Part shown: piece after piece, positions 37,340 to 47,154 of the stretch
Position numbering within the stretch: the stretch's first letter is position 1
Layout: each line of letters starts with the position of its first letter
Origin: Bradyrhizobium sp. BTAi1
GTDB taxonomy: Bacteria > Pseudomonadota > Alphaproteobacteria > Rhizobiales > Xanthobacteraceae
Direction of reading: 5' to 3'
Assembly: GCF_000015165.1 (NCBI RefSeq)
Contig: NC_009485.1
Coordinates: 2,086,001-2,150,000 of the forward strand
Length of the DNA: 64,000 bases
Position numbers and translations under genes: made by a program
Notes under the pieces: model-generated
Told to the model about the DNA's origin: nothing
What the model saw: only the letters and a program-made list of their open reading frames with translations
Databases searched by the model: none

Positions 37340-38367
37340 GACACGGCCTCGCGGCGGTTGGCGGCAGCGCTGTCACCGCCGTCAGCGGCACGTCGCGCCT
37401 CGCGCGTTGAATCTCCGAGCGGATAATGGCAGCGGATCAGGCCATCGCGCCAGGGGCGCAGATCGGGGCGGAGCTCGTCGCTCAACGGCGTCGCGTAGGC
37501 GCAGCGCGGACTGAACAAGCATCCGCGCGGCCGATCATAGGCACCGGGCACTACGCCCGGAATGGTGGCGAGCCGCCCGCCATCGCTCGCCTCGGGGCGC
37601 GCTGCCAGCAGCGCGGCCGTATAGGGATGCTGTGGCGATTCGAGCAGGCTCTGCGTCGGCCGCATCTCCATGATCTGCCCGGCATACATCACCGCGACCC
37701 GTTCGGTCGTGTCCGAGACCACGCCCATATTGTGCGTGATCAGGATCAGCGCCATGCCGCGGTCGCGCTGCAGCGACAGCAGCAGATCGAGGATCTGAGC
37801 CTGGATGGTGACGTCGAGCGCGGTGGTCGGCTCGTCAGCGATCAGGAGCTTCGGATTGCAGGCGATCGCCATCGCTATCATGACGCGCTGGTTCATGCCG
37901 CCCGAAAGCTGGTGCGGGTAGGCCGACAGCCGGCTCTCCGCGGCGGGAATGCCAACCTGTTCGAGCAGTTCGATCACCCGCCGCCGCGCGGCCTTGCGGT
38001 CCATCCCCTCATGGATGCGCAATGTCTCGGCCAGTTGATAGCCGATCGTGAAGGACGGGTTCAGCGATGTCGTCGGCTCCTGAAAGATCATCGCGACGTC
38101 CTTGCCGGTGAGGGCCCGCCGCTCGCGCTCGGACAAGCGTTGCAGATCCTTGCCCTCGAACCGCAACCTGTCGGCCTCGACGCGCCCTGGGTGAGGGACC
38201 AGCCCCATCAGCGCCAGCATGCCGACGCTCTTGCCGGAGCCGGATTCGCCGACGATTCCGAGCACCTCGCCCTTGTCGAGCGTCATGCTGACGCCGTCCA
38301 CGGCGCGCAGCATGCCGTTGCGCGACGGGAAGGCGACCGACAAGTTTTCGATCTCGAGAAGCGGCAT
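37336..38367 (-). CDS. Oligopeptide/dipeptide ABC transporter ATPase (DppD type)
   Basis: A 343-residue ABC ATPase. Walker A is GESGSGKSV, the signature [16 protein letters not shown] and Walker [28 protein letters not shown] is the DppD/OppD-type stretch, and [11 protein letters not shown] near the C-terminus carries the family cysteines. Gene order on this strand is binding protein, two permeases, this ATPase, second ATPase, the classical dpp order. Confidence 0.92.
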   Translation of the reverse strand: MPLLEIENLSVAFPSRNGMLRAVDGVSMTLDKGEVLGIVGESGSGKSVGMLALMGLVPHPGRVEADRLRFEGKDLQRLSERERRALTGKDVAMIFQEPTTSLNPSFTIGYQLAETLRIHEGMDRKAARRRVIELLEQVGIPAAESRLSAYPHQLSGGMNQRVMIAMAIACNPKLLIADEPTTALDVTIQAQILDLLLSLQRDRGMALILITHNMGVVSDTTERVAVMYAGQIMEMRPTQSLLESPQHPYTAALLAARPEASDGGRLATIPGVVPGAYDRPRGCLFSPRCAYATPLSDELRPDLRPWRDGLIRCHYPLGDSTREARRAADGGDSAAANRREAVS

Positions 38368-38394
38368 CGGGGAGCCTTTACTGCGTTGCCTGCG

Positions 38395-39306
38395 TCATCG
38401 TTTGAGCTTGGGATCGAGCGCATCGCGCAGCCCGTCGCCCAGCAGATTGAAGGCCAGCACGGTCAGCAGGATCGCCAAGCCCGGCAGTGTGACGACCCAC
38501 CAGGCCCGCAGCACGAATTCGCGCGCGTCCGCCAGCATGGTTCCCCATTCCGGCGAGGGCGGTTGCGCACCAAGACCGAGGAAGCCGAGTGCGGCCGCGT
38601 CCAGGATCGCGGTGGAGATGCCGAGCGTCGCCTGCACGATCAGAGGCGCCGCGCAATTCGGCAGCACCTCCTTGAACATCAGCCGGAGCCGGCCGGCGCC
38701 TGCGACCTTGGCTGCGGTGACATAGTCCTTGGACACCTCGCTGATCACGGCGGCACGCGCGATCCGCACGTAATGCGGCAGCAGCACGATGGCGACGGCC
38801 AGCATGGCATTCATCAGGCCCGGCCCGAGAATCGCAACGATCACGATCGCGAGCAGAAGGCTCGGCAGCGTCAAGGTGATGTCCATCAGCCGCATGATCG
38901 CGACCTCGGTCACGCCGCGGAAGAAGCCCGCGACGAGACCCAGGATTGTCCCCGCGATCACGGACAGGCTGACCACCGCGATGCCGATCAGCAGAGACAG
39001 CCGGGCGCCGTGGATCAAACGGGACAGAATATCGCGTCCGATCGCGTCGGTGCCGAGCGGATAGGTGAGCGATCCGCCTTGCTGCCAGAATGGAGGTCTC
39101 AGGAACGCCGTATCATTGGTGAGAACCGGCGAATGCGGCGCGACGAGATGGGCTGACAGCGCCAGCAGGATGAGGACCGTGATCAGGACGAGGCCTGCGA
39201 CCGCGCCTGAATTCTTCCGGAAGTCGAGCCAGAACTCCAACACGGGAGACGGCGGTGCGGCTGCCGGCGCTGTCACGGCGGGGGTCGGAAGGGGGTGTGC
39301 GGTCAT
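38395..39306 (-). CDS. Peptide ABC transporter permease (DppC type)
   Basis: A 303-residue permease with an N-terminal helix after a proline-rich tail and five further helices. The coupling EAA-like loop reads AAKVAGAGRLRLMFKEVLPN. YPLGTDAIGRDILSRLIHGARLSL is the typical DppC segment. It overlaps the DppB-type gene by 4 nt. Confidence 0.9.
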   Translation of the reverse strand: MTAHPLPTPAVTAPAAAPPSPVLEFWLDFRKNSGAVAGLVLITVLILLALSAHLVAPHSPVLTNDTAFLRPPFWQQGGSLTYPLGTDAIGRDILSRLIHGARLSLLIGIAVVSLSVIAGTILGLVAGFFRGVTEVAIMRLMDITLTLPSLLLAIVIVAILGPGLMNAMLAVAIVLLPHYVRIARAAVISEVSKDYVTAAKVAGAGRLRLMFKEVLPNCAAPLIVQATLGISTAILDAAALGFLGLGAQPPSPEWGTMLADAREFVLRAWWVVTLPGLAILLTVLAFNLLGDGLRDALDPKLKR

Positions 39307-40313
39307 CGCGTGTACCGGATGCGCGGATTGATCAGCCCATAGGCGAGATCAACCAGGAGATTGACAGTCATGACGACCGCGCCAATCATCAACGTGCCGC
39401 CCTGCAACACGGGATAGTCCCGGCGGTTGATGCCCTCGATCAGCCATTTGCCGACGCCCGGCCAGGAAAAGATCGTCTCGGTGAGGATGGCCCCGGTGAA
39501 CAGCACGCCGACCTGCAGGCCGATCACCGTCACCACCGGGATCAGGGCATTGCGTAAGGCATGGATCGCGATCACGCGGAAGCGCGGCAGGCCCTTGGCG
39601 CGGGCGGTGCGGATGTAATCCTCGCCCAGAACCTCCAGCATCGCCGAGCGCGTCATGCGCGCGATCACTGCAAGCGGCACGGTGCCGAGCACGATCGTCG
39701 GCAGCACGAGATGCGACAGGGCGGACCGGAACGCGCCGACGTCGCCGGCAAGCAGCGTATCGACCAGCAGAAAGCCTGTGACCGGCTCGATGAAGTACTG
39801 CACTGCGATCCGGCCCGACACCGGCGTCCACCCAAGCTGTACCGAGAACAGCAGGATCAGCAGCAATCCCCACCAGAAGATCGGCATCGAATAGCCGGTG
39901 AGCGAGATCCCCATCACGCCGTGATCGAAGATCGAGTTGCGCCGCACCGCCGCGATAATGCCGGCCGGCAGCCCGATACAGAGCGCAAACAGGATGGCGC
40001 AGATCGACAATTCGACCGTGGCCGGAAACAGGCTCTGGAATTCGGCGATGACCGGCTCATGCGTGACGATCGAGCGGCCGAAGTCGCCATGCACCAGCCG
40101 CGACAAATAGAATCCATATTGGACCAGCACCGGCTGATCGAAGCCGTAATCTTTGCGAAGCTGCGCGAGGCGGGCGGGATCGATGCCGCGCTCGCCGGCC
40201 ATGGTCTCGATCGGATCCCCGGGGATCAGACGGATCAACACGAACACGAGCAAGGTGATTCCGATGAACGTCGGAACCACGAGGCTCAATCTGGTCAGCG
40301 CGAATCGAAGCAT
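39303..40313 (-). CDS. Peptide ABC transporter permease (DppB type)
   Basis: A 336-residue permease, started at ATG 40313 to give MLRFALTRLSLVVPTFIGITLLVF; the open frame upstream adds 16 unlikely residues. The family's first loop LIRLIPGDPIETM, the EAA-like loop RTARAKGLPRFRVIAIHALRNAL and the C-terminal ETIFSWPGVGKWL are all present. It forms the channel with the DppC-type protein. It is separated from the binding-protein gene by 207 nt containing a stem-loop. Confidence 0.9.
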   Translation of the reverse strand: MLRFALTRLSLVVPTFIGITLLVFVLIRLIPGDPIETMAGERGIDPARLAQLRKDYGFDQPVLVQYGFYLSRLVHGDFGRSIVTHEPVIAEFQSLFPATVELSICAILFALCIGLPAGIIAAVRRNSIFDHGVMGISLTGYSMPIFWWGLLLILLFSVQLGWTPVSGRIAVQYFIEPVTGFLLVDTLLAGDVGAFRSALSHLVLPTIVLGTVPLAVIARMTRSAMLEVLGEDYIRTARAKGLPRFRVIAIHALRNALIPVVTVIGLQVGVLFTGAILTETIFSWPGVGKWLIEGINRRDYPVLQGGTLMIGAVVMTVNLLVDLAYGLINPRIRYTR

Positions 40314-40476
40314 GCCTGGCTCTGTCGTCCCCGGCCGCGAGGACAGATTAATCGAATTCAACCGCGAGATCGAGGATGGCCCCGCTCAACTCGCCCTGGC
40401 CGGATCTGCTGGCGTCGAACCATGCTTCCGCGTGCCATGCTGGCAAGTTCAGGGATCACGAAGTTCAGGGATCATG

Positions 40477-40502
40477 GAGGGCAGCCCCCGACGGCTGCCC
40501 TC
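40477..40502 (-). promoter_or_regulatory. Stem-loop between binding-protein and permease genes
   Basis: GAGGGCAGC (40477-40485) pairs perfectly with GCTGCCCTC (40494-40502), 18 nt past the binding-protein stop on the minus strand. No T-run follows. Such intra-operon hairpins often protect the binding-protein message and reduce read-through into the permeases. A tandem GTTCAGGGATCA repeat lies just beyond (about 40447-40474). Confidence 0.6.
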
Positions 40503-40520
40503 GTACGACAGCGGAGTCCG

Positions 40521-42119
40521 TCAGTCCTTGACGTCGACACCGTAGAAGCTGTGCCGTCCGAACGGCGACAGTTTGAAGTCGATGACGCGCTTGCTGACAG
40601 GCTTCAACTGCACGGCATGCGCGATGGTGTACCACGGCGCCTGCTCCTTGAAGACGACCTGGGCCTCCGCGTAGAGCTTGGCACGCTCGGCCTGATCGCT
40701 GACCGTTTTGGCCTTCACGACCAGATCATCGAACGGCTTGTAGCAGAACTTCGCGATGTTCGAGCCCGAGCCCGAGGCCGAGGCGCAACCGAGCAAAGTG
40801 TGCAGGAAATTGTCTGGATCGCCATTGTCGCCGGTCCAGCCATACATGCCCATCTGATGCTCGCCGGCCTGCAATCGCTTGCGATATTCACCCCATTCGA
40901 ACGACTTGATCTCGGCCTTGACCCCGATCTTGGCGAGGTCGGCCTGCATCAATTCGGCGATCCGCTTGGCGTTCGGATTGTAGGGACGCTGCACCGGCAT
41001 GGCCCACAGGTCCGAGTCCAGCCCGTTGGGAAATCCGGCTTCGGCGAGCAGCTTCTTGGCGGCCTCCGGATCATAGGGATCGTCCTTGACGTCGTCATTG
41101 TAGGACCACATCGACGGCGGGATCGGGTTCTTTGCCGCAATGCCGGTCGACAGATAGACGGCGTCGATGATCGCCTTCTTGTTGATCGCCATGCTCAGGG
41201 CTTTGCGCACGCGGACATCATCGAACGGCTTCTTCTGCGTGTTGAACGCCAGATAGCCGACATTGAGGCCGGGTTGTTCGAGGACCGTGACGTTCGGGTC
41301 CTTCCTGATCGCGTCGATGTCGGCCGGGTTCGGATAGGGCATCACGTCGCATTCGCCCTTTTGCAGCTTGGCCCAGCGAACGGACGAATCCGGCGTGATC
41401 GAATAGACGAGGTCGTCGATCTTGGCCTTGCCGCCCCAATATTGCGGGAATGCCTTGTAGCGGATCACCGCATCCTTTTGATACTGCACCAGATAGAACG
41501 GACCCGTGCCGATCGGATCCTGGTCGATCTTCTCGGGCGTCCCCGCCTTCAGCATCGCATCGGCATATTCCTTCGACTGGATCGCGGCGAACGGCATCGC
41601 GAGATCCGCAAGGAACGGAGCTTCCGGCTGATTGAGGGTGATCTTGATCGTGTAGTCATCGATCTTCTCGACCGACTTCAACAGTTTCGGCAGCGCCATG
41701 TCTCCGAAATAGGAATGGTTCGGGCTCGTCACCTTGAAATAAGGATGATCCTCTTTCCACTGCCGCTCGATCGAGAACAGAATGTCGTCGGCATTGAAGT
41801 CGCGCGTGGGCTTGAACGATTTGGAGGCCGTATGCCACTTCACGCCCTTCCGCAGATTGAACGTATAGGTGGTGCCGTCGGGCGAGATCGTCCATGTTTC
41901 GGCCAAGCCTGGCACCACTTGCGTGCTGCCGCGATCGAACTCGACAATGCGGTTGTAGATCGGCTCATTGCCGTCGAACGAGGTCCCGGTCGTGTTGATG
42001 CCGGGATAGAAATTTTCAGGGCTGCCTTCTGAGCAGAACACGAGAGTCTTCGCGAAAGCGGCGGGAGAGGCCAGCAACGCCGAAGCGCAGACGGCAACAA
42101 GCAGGTTACATTTGTTCAC
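40521..42119 (-). CDS. Peptide ABC transporter substrate-binding protein (DppA type)
   Basis: A 532-residue periplasmic protein of the SBP family 5. I chose GTG 42119: GGAG precedes it by eight bases, and it yields the signal VNKCNLLVAVCASALLASPAAFA. The frame is open to 42215 without a better site. Family motifs are KTLVFCSEGSPENFYPGINTTGTS, YTFNLRKGVKWH and GVKAEIKSFEWGEYRKRLQAGEHQMGMYGWTGDNGDP, the last strongly DppA-like. Ligand may be dipeptides, but relatives bind haem, nickel or glutathione. Confidence 0.9.
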   Translation of the reverse strand: MNKCNLLVAVCASALLASPAAFAKTLVFCSEGSPENFYPGINTTGTSFDGNEPIYNRIVEFDRGSTQVVPGLAETWTISPDGTTYTFNLRKGVKWHTASKSFKPTRDFNADDILFSIERQWKEDHPYFKVTSPNHSYFGDMALPKLLKSVEKIDDYTIKITLNQPEAPFLADLAMPFAAIQSKEYADAMLKAGTPEKIDQDPIGTGPFYLVQYQKDAVIRYKAFPQYWGGKAKIDDLVYSITPDSSVRWAKLQKGECDVMPYPNPADIDAIRKDPNVTVLEQPGLNVGYLAFNTQKKPFDDVRVRKALSMAINKKAIIDAVYLSTGIAAKNPIPPSMWSYNDDVKDDPYDPEAAKKLLAEAGFPNGLDSDLWAMPVQRPYNPNAKRIAELMQADLAKIGVKAEIKSFEWGEYRKRLQAGEHQMGMYGWTGDNGDPDNFLHTLLGCASASGSGSNIAKFCYKPFDDLVVKAKTVSDQAERAKLYAEAQVVFKEQAPWYTIAHAVQLKPVSKRVIDFKLSPFGRHSFYGVDVKD

Positions 42120-42357
42120 GGATGGAACTCCAGGTAGAAACTGGCGATGCAAAGAGGGGATGCGCCGCATCGTCGCGCCTGCCTCAACCTTGCTATTGTG
42201 TGTTGCTGCTGTCAATGCATCGTAAGGTAGAGCGCAGGTAGCTCTCTATGCAGGCGCTTGTCCGCCGCTCTCCATCAACACACCTCTCGGCGTGTTCATG
42301 GTCCGGTGTGCAGTGCCTCGGCTTTTGCCCCTCATGGCGGACCGCTTCACCTGCGAA
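42120..42357. other. Intergenic region between two ABC operons
   Basis: About 240 bases with no gene seen. It must hold the promoter of the peptide transporter operon (minus strand). I could not assign -35 and -10 boxes with confidence. Confidence 0.4.
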
Positions 42358-42384
42358 CCCCTGCCGCAATGCGAACGGCAGGGG
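42358..42384 (-). terminator. Stem-loop after the nucleoside ABC operon
   Basis: CCCCTGCCG (42358-42366) pairs perfectly with CGGCAGGGG (42376-42384), about 20 nt beyond the last stop of the operon on the minus strand. The T-run is weak, so termination strength is uncertain. Confidence 0.55.
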
Positions 42385-42404
42385 GTCTTGGTCGCTGATC
42401 GCGA

Positions 42405-43484
42405 TTACTTGCCGGGAAGCTTGTCGTCGACGCCTTTGACGTAGAAGTTCATGCCGAGGATCTGGCCGTCGGCGAGATGATCGCCGCCCTTGCACTCCAC
42501 CTCCTTGCCGTCCTGGCCGACGACCGGGCATTTGAACGGATGCAGCTTGCCTGCGGTGATCGCGGCCTGCGTCTCCTCGGCCATCTTCTTCACATCATCA
42601 GGCATGTTGGTGTAGGGCGCCATTTCGAACATCTTGGAGTCGAGGCCACCCCAGGTGTCCTCCGACTTCCAGGTGCCGTCGAGCTCGGCCTTGACGCGGG
42701 AGATGTAATAGGGCGCCCAGGTGTCGAGGATCGAAGTCAGCTGCGCCTTGGGGCCGAACTTGATCATCTCGGAGTCCTGGCCGAAGGCGAGCTTGCCGCG
42801 CTCGGCCGCGACCTGCATCGGCGCCGGGCTGTCGGTATGCTGCATGATGATGTCGGCGCCCTGATCGAGCAGCGCCTTGGCGGCGTCGGCCTCCTTGCCA
42901 GGATCGAACCAGGTGTTGACCCAGATGATCTTGACCTTGATGTTGGGATTGATCGACTGCGCGCCGAGCATCGTCGCGTTGATGCCCGAGACGACCTCGG
43001 GAATCGGGAACGAGCCGATATAGCCAAGCACGCCGGCCTTCGACATCTTGGCCGCGATCTGGCCCTGGATATAGCGGCCCTGGTACCAGCGCGCCGAATA
43101 GGTCGACATGTTCTTGTCGCGCTTGTAGCCGGTGGCGTGCTCGAAATGCACGTTGGGATATTTTTTGGCGACCTTCAGGGTCGGGTCCATGTAGCCGAAC
43201 GAGGTCGTGAAGATCAGCTTGTTGCCGGCGCGGACGAGCTGCTCGATGGCGCGCTCGGAGTCGGGGCCTTCCGGCACGTTCTCGAGATAGGTCGTCTCGA
43301 TCTTGTCGCCGAACTCCTTCACGAGCGCCTGGCGCGCCAACTCGTGCTGATAGGTCCAGCCGAGATCGCCGATCGGTCCAAGGTAGATGAAGCCGACCTT
43401 CAGCTTGTCGGCGGCGTGCGCGACGCCGGCGATGCTCCCCGCCAGCAACAGCGCGGCGGCAGCCCCCAGAAGCCTTTTCATCAT
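42405..43484 (-). CDS. BMP-family substrate-binding protein, nucleoside ABC transporter
   Basis: A 359-residue periplasmic protein. ATG 43484 follows GGAG by nine bases; a second ATG at 43481 is in frame. The signal is MMKRLLGAAAALLLAGSIAGVAHA. The mature part begins DKLKVGFIYLGPIGDLGWTYQHE, typical of BMP proteins (PnrA, BmpA, NupA), with FTTSFGYMDPTLKVAKKYP and GADIIMQHTDSPAPMQ. Known members bind purine or pyrimidine nucleosides. It is the last gene of the four-gene operon. Confidence 0.88.
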   Translation of the reverse strand: MMKRLLGAAAALLLAGSIAGVAHAADKLKVGFIYLGPIGDLGWTYQHELARQALVKEFGDKIETTYLENVPEGPDSERAIEQLVRAGNKLIFTTSFGYMDPTLKVAKKYPNVHFEHATGYKRDKNMSTYSARWYQGRYIQGQIAAKMSKAGVLGYIGSFPIPEVVSGINATMLGAQSINPNIKVKIIWVNTWFDPGKEADAAKALLDQGADIIMQHTDSPAPMQVAAERGKLAFGQDSEMIKFGPKAQLTSILDTWAPYYISRVKAELDGTWKSEDTWGGLDSKMFEMAPYTNMPDDVKKMAEETQAAITAGKLHPFKCPVVGQDGKEVECKGGDHLADGQILGMNFYVKGVDDKLPGK

Positions 43485-43563
43485 CGTCAATATCTCCAAA
43501 TTGTCAGGGGAAAGCCTATTTCCAGAGCGTCGCGCCCCATCGCAGGCGCTCCGGATGAAACGA

Positions 43564-44481
43564 TCAGCGGTCCGGGACGAACACCGTTCCCAATGCAGCC
43601 GGCGCCGTCGAGCCGCCGGTCCGGGCGCGCGACAGCAGCACCAGCACGATCACGGTGGCGAGATAGGGCAGCGCCGACATGAATTGCGAGGGGATGCCGA
43701 CACCGGCGCCTTGCGCATGCAGCTGCAGGATCGTCACCGCACCGAAGAGATAGGCGCCGATGACGAGACGGCCCGGTCGCCAGGATGCAAACACGACGAG
43801 CGCGAGCGCGATCCAGCCGCGTCCCGCCGTCATGCCGGGAATGAAGAATGGCGTGTAGGCCAGCGGCAGATAGGCTCCGGCGAGCCCGGCGCAGGCGCCG
43901 CCGAACAGCACGGCCAGCATGCGGATGCGCAGCACGGGATAGCCGAGCGCATGCGCGGAGATGTGGTTGTCGCCGCAGGCGCGCAGGACGAGACCGGCGC
44001 GGGTGCGATAGAGGAACCACCAGACGGCGACAATCAAGGCCAGCGACAGATAGACAAAGGCGTCCTCGCCGAACAGGATGCGGCCGACCAGCGGGATGTC
44101 ACTCAGGCCGGGAACCGAGAGGTGCGGGGCGGTGTTGATGCGCTCGCCGACAAAGCGCGCCCCGATCAGGCCGGAGAGGCCGATGCCGAAAATGGTCAAT
44201 GCCAGGCCGGTCGCGACCTGATTCACCGCGAGCCCGAGCGTCATGAATGCGAAGATCAGCGACATCAGCATGCCGGCGATGATGCCGCACAGCGCGCCGA
44301 CGACGATCGAGCCGGACAGCCAGGCGCCGCCAAAACCACAGGCGGCGCCGACGATCATCATGCCCTCGACGCCGAGGTTGAGCACGCCGGCGCGCTCGGT
44401 GACCAGCTCACCGGTCGCTGCCAGCAGCAGCGGCGTCGATGCGGCGAGCACCGACAGGATGATTGCTTCAACCAGCACCAC
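43564..44481 (-). CDS. Nucleoside ABC transporter permease (NupQ/YufQ type)
   Basis: A 305-residue permease of the branched-chain/sugar ABC-2 membrane family. It contains LTERAGVLNLGVEGMMIVGAACGF (ATG-proximal glycine-rich loop) and FGGACAGLAGAYLPLAYTPFFIPGMTAGRGWIALALVVF, both typical of the second permease of BMP systems. It overlaps the preceding permease gene by 14 nt. The 79-nt gap to the binding-protein gene shows no clear hairpin. Confidence 0.87.
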   Translation of the reverse strand: MVLVEAIILSVLAASTPLLLAATGELVTERAGVLNLGVEGMMIVGAACGFGGAWLSGSIVVGALCGIIAGMLMSLIFAFMTLGLAVNQVATGLALTIFGIGLSGLIGARFVGERINTAPHLSVPGLSDIPLVGRILFGEDAFVYLSLALIVAVWWFLYRTRAGLVLRACGDNHISAHALGYPVLRIRMLAVLFGGACAGLAGAYLPLAYTPFFIPGMTAGRGWIALALVVFASWRPGRLVIGAYLFGAVTILQLHAQGAGVGIPSQFMSALPYLATVIVLVLLSRARTGGSTAPAALGTVFVPDR

Positions 44482-45559
44482 TTTGCACCTGTCGGGCGGC
44501 GAAGACGAGCTTGAACCGGTAGAGGATGAGGGAGTCGCAGGCGAGCACGTAGAACAGCAGGATGCCCTGGAATACCTTGGTCACGTCGAGCGGAATCTTC
44601 ATCGTGATCTGGGCCTGCTCTCCGCCGATGAACGTCAGCGCGAGGAAAAGTCCTGCAATTAATATTCCAACGGGATTGAGCCGGCCGAGGAAGGCGACGA
44701 TGATCGCCGTGAAGCCATAGCCCGGCGAAATGCCCGGTTGCAGATGGCCGATCGGACCCGCCACCTCGATGATGCCGGCGAGGCCGGCCAAAGCACCGGA
44801 GATTGCGAAGGTCACCAGCACGAGCTGATTGGCGTTGAAACCGCCGAAGCGGGCGGCGCGCGGCGCGACGCCGACCACCCGGATTTCAAAACCCTTGATG
44901 GTGCGATCGAGCAGCACGAAGGCGCAGATGACGACAATGAGCGCGATGATGCTGCCGAGATGCAGCCGTCCGCCCTCGATCAGCAGCGGCACGGTCGCGA
45001 CCGGATCGAACTCGGCGGTGGTCGGGAAATTGAAGCCGGCCGGATCACGCCACGGGCCGCGAACGAGATAATCGAGCAGGAGATCGGCGACATAGACCAG
45101 CATCAGGCTGGTGAGGATCTCGCTGGCGCCGAACTTCACCCGGCACAGCGCCGGAATCAGCGCGTAAAGCGCGCCCGCGGCAGCGCCGGCGAGCAGCATT
45201 GCCGGCAGCACCCAATGGCCGGCTTCCGTGCCCTGTGTCTTGACCGCGATCCAGCTGCCGGCGACGGCGCCGATCAGAAACTGGCCTTCGGCGCCGATGT
45301 TCCAGGCATTGGCGAGATAGCACAGCGATAATCCGATCGCGATCATCACCAGCGGCGTCGCCTTCACGGCGATTTCCTGCAGCGAATAGCCGTCGGTGAG
45401 AGGGGCGATGAAATACACGCCGAGCGCGGTGATCGGGTTCTTGCCGAGCAGGGCGAACAGCACGCTCATGGTCACCAGCGTCAGCCCGATGGCGATCAGC
45501 GGCGAGACCAGCGCTATGGTGCGTGAGCGCTCGGCGCGCTTCTCAAGCACGAGTTGCAT
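44468..45559 (-). CDS. Nucleoside ABC transporter permease (NupP/YufP type)
   Basis: A 363-residue permease with about ten hydrophobic segments. The conserved stretch YLANAWNIGAEGQFLIGAVAGSWIA matches the first permease of nucleoside ABC systems. SGALAGLAGIIEVAGPIGHL and SPGYGFTAIIVAFLGRLNPVGILIA follow. It overlaps the ATPase gene by 17 nt. Confidence 0.87.
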   Translation of the reverse strand: MQLVLEKRAERSRTIALVSPLIAIGLTLVTMSVLFALLGKNPITALGVYFIAPLTDGYSLQEIAVKATPLVMIAIGLSLCYLANAWNIGAEGQFLIGAVAGSWIAVKTQGTEAGHWVLPAMLLAGAAAGALYALIPALCRVKFGASEILTSLMLVYVADLLLDYLVRGPWRDPAGFNFPTTAEFDPVATVPLLIEGGRLHLGSIIALIVVICAFVLLDRTIKGFEIRVVGVAPRAARFGGFNANQLVLVTFAISGALAGLAGIIEVAGPIGHLQPGISPGYGFTAIIVAFLGRLNPVGILIAGLFLALTFIGGEQAQITMKIPLDVTKVFQGILLFYVLACDSLILYRFKLVFAARQVQSGAG

Positions 45560-47111
45560 GCGCGGCCTCCTTCTGGTCGAGACTGGCGCCGCCCATCAGC
45601 AGGCCGAGTTTTTCGCGCGTGGCTTCCATGCGCGGCAGGGCTGCCGAGAGCCGGCCATGAAACATCACGGCAATGCGGTCGGCGATTTCGATCAGCTCAT
45701 CGAGATCCTGGCTGGTGACGAGCACCGCGGCGCCCGCACTTGCGAGGTCGATCAACGCCTGGCGGATGATCGCCGCAGCGCCGGCATCGACGCCCCAGGT
45801 CGGCTGGTTGACGACGAGCACCGCTGGTTGCCGCAAGATCTCGCGGCCGACGACGAATTTCTGGAGATTGCCGCCGGACAGGCTGGCGGCCTCGGGATCG
45901 CGCTTGGCCTTGCGGACGTCGAACGTCTCGGTGGTGCGATCCACCGTCCGCAGCGTGGCGGCGGCATTGATGAAGCCGTGGCGCACCATGTCGCCGGCGG
46001 CGTGCCCCGTCAGCAGCGCATTCTCCGACAGCCTCATCCGCGGCGCGGTGCCGTGACCGAGCCGTTCCTCGGGCACGAAAGCCGCGCCCATCTTGCGGCG
46101 CTCGCTGATCGAGAGATTGCCGCAGGCGATGCCGTCGATGATGATCGTTCCCGGCTCCTTGACAAGGCGCTCCCCGGAAAGCGCGGCGAACAGTTCGTCC
46201 TGTCCATTGCCTGCGACCCCGGCGATGCCGAGGATCTCACCGCCCTTCAACTCGAACGAGATATTCTGCAGACGGACCCCATGCAACTCGGCCGGTTGCA
46301 GCGTGAGATCATTCACGACCAGGCGCGGCACCGTCGTGCGCCGCTCGGCCGACGGCTTCACTTCCTTGATCTCGCTCCCCACCATCATACGGGCAAGCGA
46401 TCCGGCCGTCTCGAGCTTCGGATTGCAGGTAGCAACCTTCCTGCCGCCGCGCAGGATCGTGGCGGTGTCGCACAGCCGCTTCACCTCATCCAGCTTATGG
46501 CTGATATAGAGGATCGCGCGCCCCTCTTGCTTCAGCCGCTCAAGCACGATGAAGAGCTGATCGGCCTCCTGCGGCGTCAGCACCGCCGTGGGCTCGTCCA
46601 GGATCAGGAATTTCGGGTTCTGCATCAAGGCCCGTACGATCTCGATGCGCTGCCGCTCGCCCACGGAGAGTTGCCAGACCTCCCGCTTGGGATCGAGCGG
46701 CAGTCCGTAGTCGCGGGCGACGTCGGCCAGCCGGGCCGACACCGCCCTGAGCGGCTCCTTGCCATCTAGCCCGAGCGCTACGTTCTCGGCGACGGTCAGA
46801 TTGTCGAACAGGGAGAAATGCTGAAACACCATACCGATGCCTAGCGATCGGGCCTCGGAGGGCCCGGAGAGCTTGATCGGTCGGCCCTGCCAACGCAATT
46901 CCCCGCCACTCGGCTGCACCAGTCCGTAGATGGTCTTGACCAATGTCGACTTGCCCGCGCCGTTCTCGCCGAGGAGAGCGTGGATTTCGCGCGGGACGAT
47001 CTCGATGTCGATCCTGTCATTGGCGAGGAAATCGCCGTAGCGCTTGGTCAATCCGACCGTCTGCAGGAGCGGCTGTACGGGGGCTGGGTGAGCCAGCGCG
47101 GGATCGGGCAT
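45543..47111 (-). CDS. Nucleoside ABC transporter ATPase with two nucleotide-binding domains
   Basis: A 522-residue double ABC ATPase. The first domain has Walker A GENGAGKST, signature LSVGERQRIEIVRAL and Walker B LILDEPTAVL. The second has a degenerate Walker A region (GVAGNGQDELFAAL) and signature LSGGNLQKFVVGREIL, as is normal in this family. I use ATG 47111, which starts MPDPALAHPAPV; the frame is open to a TTG at 47147, but this crosses a conserved palindrome. The bases from this start codon upstream are the left boundary of the 1.94-kb repeat unit, copied twice more downstream. Confidence 0.9.
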   Translation of the reverse strand: MPDPALAHPAPVQPLLQTVGLTKRYGDFLANDRIDIEIVPREIHALLGENGAGKSTLVKTIYGLVQPSGGELRWQGRPIKLSGPSEARSLGIGMVFQHFSLFDNLTVAENVALGLDGKEPLRAVSARLADVARDYGLPLDPKREVWQLSVGERQRIEIVRALMQNPKFLILDEPTAVLTPQEADQLFIVLERLKQEGRAILYISHKLDEVKRLCDTATILRGGRKVATCNPKLETAGSLARMMVGSEIKEVKPSAERRTTVPRLVVNDLTLQPAELHGVRLQNISFELKGGEILGIAGVAGNGQDELFAALSGERLVKEPGTIIIDGIACGNLSISERRKMGAAFVPEERLGHGTAPRMRLSENALLTGHAAGDMVRHGFINAAATLRTVDRTTETFDVRKAKRDPEAASLSGGNLQKFVVGREILRQPAVLVVNQPTWGVDAGAAAIIRQALIDLASAGAAVLVTSQDLDELIEIADRIAVMFHGRLSAALPRMEATREKLGLLMGGASLDQKEAAHATRA

Positions 47112-47142
47112 GTGCTGCGTCTTAGGCAGGGAATGGAACTGC

Positions 47143-47154
47143 CTCAATTGTGAG
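47143..47154. promoter_or_regulatory. Palindrome in the divergent region, copy 1
   Basis: CTCA-ATTG-TGAG, 31 nt upstream of the ATPase start and far upstream of the first channel gene. It is kept in all three units, and in copies 2 and 3 the arms are extended to six bases. A candidate operator shared by the transporter operon and the channels. Confidence 0.55.

Noticed and set aside
39561..42032. An 823-codon plus-strand frame opposite the peptide transporter genes
   Set aside because: Shadow frame; crosses two real genes and their spacer without any domain.
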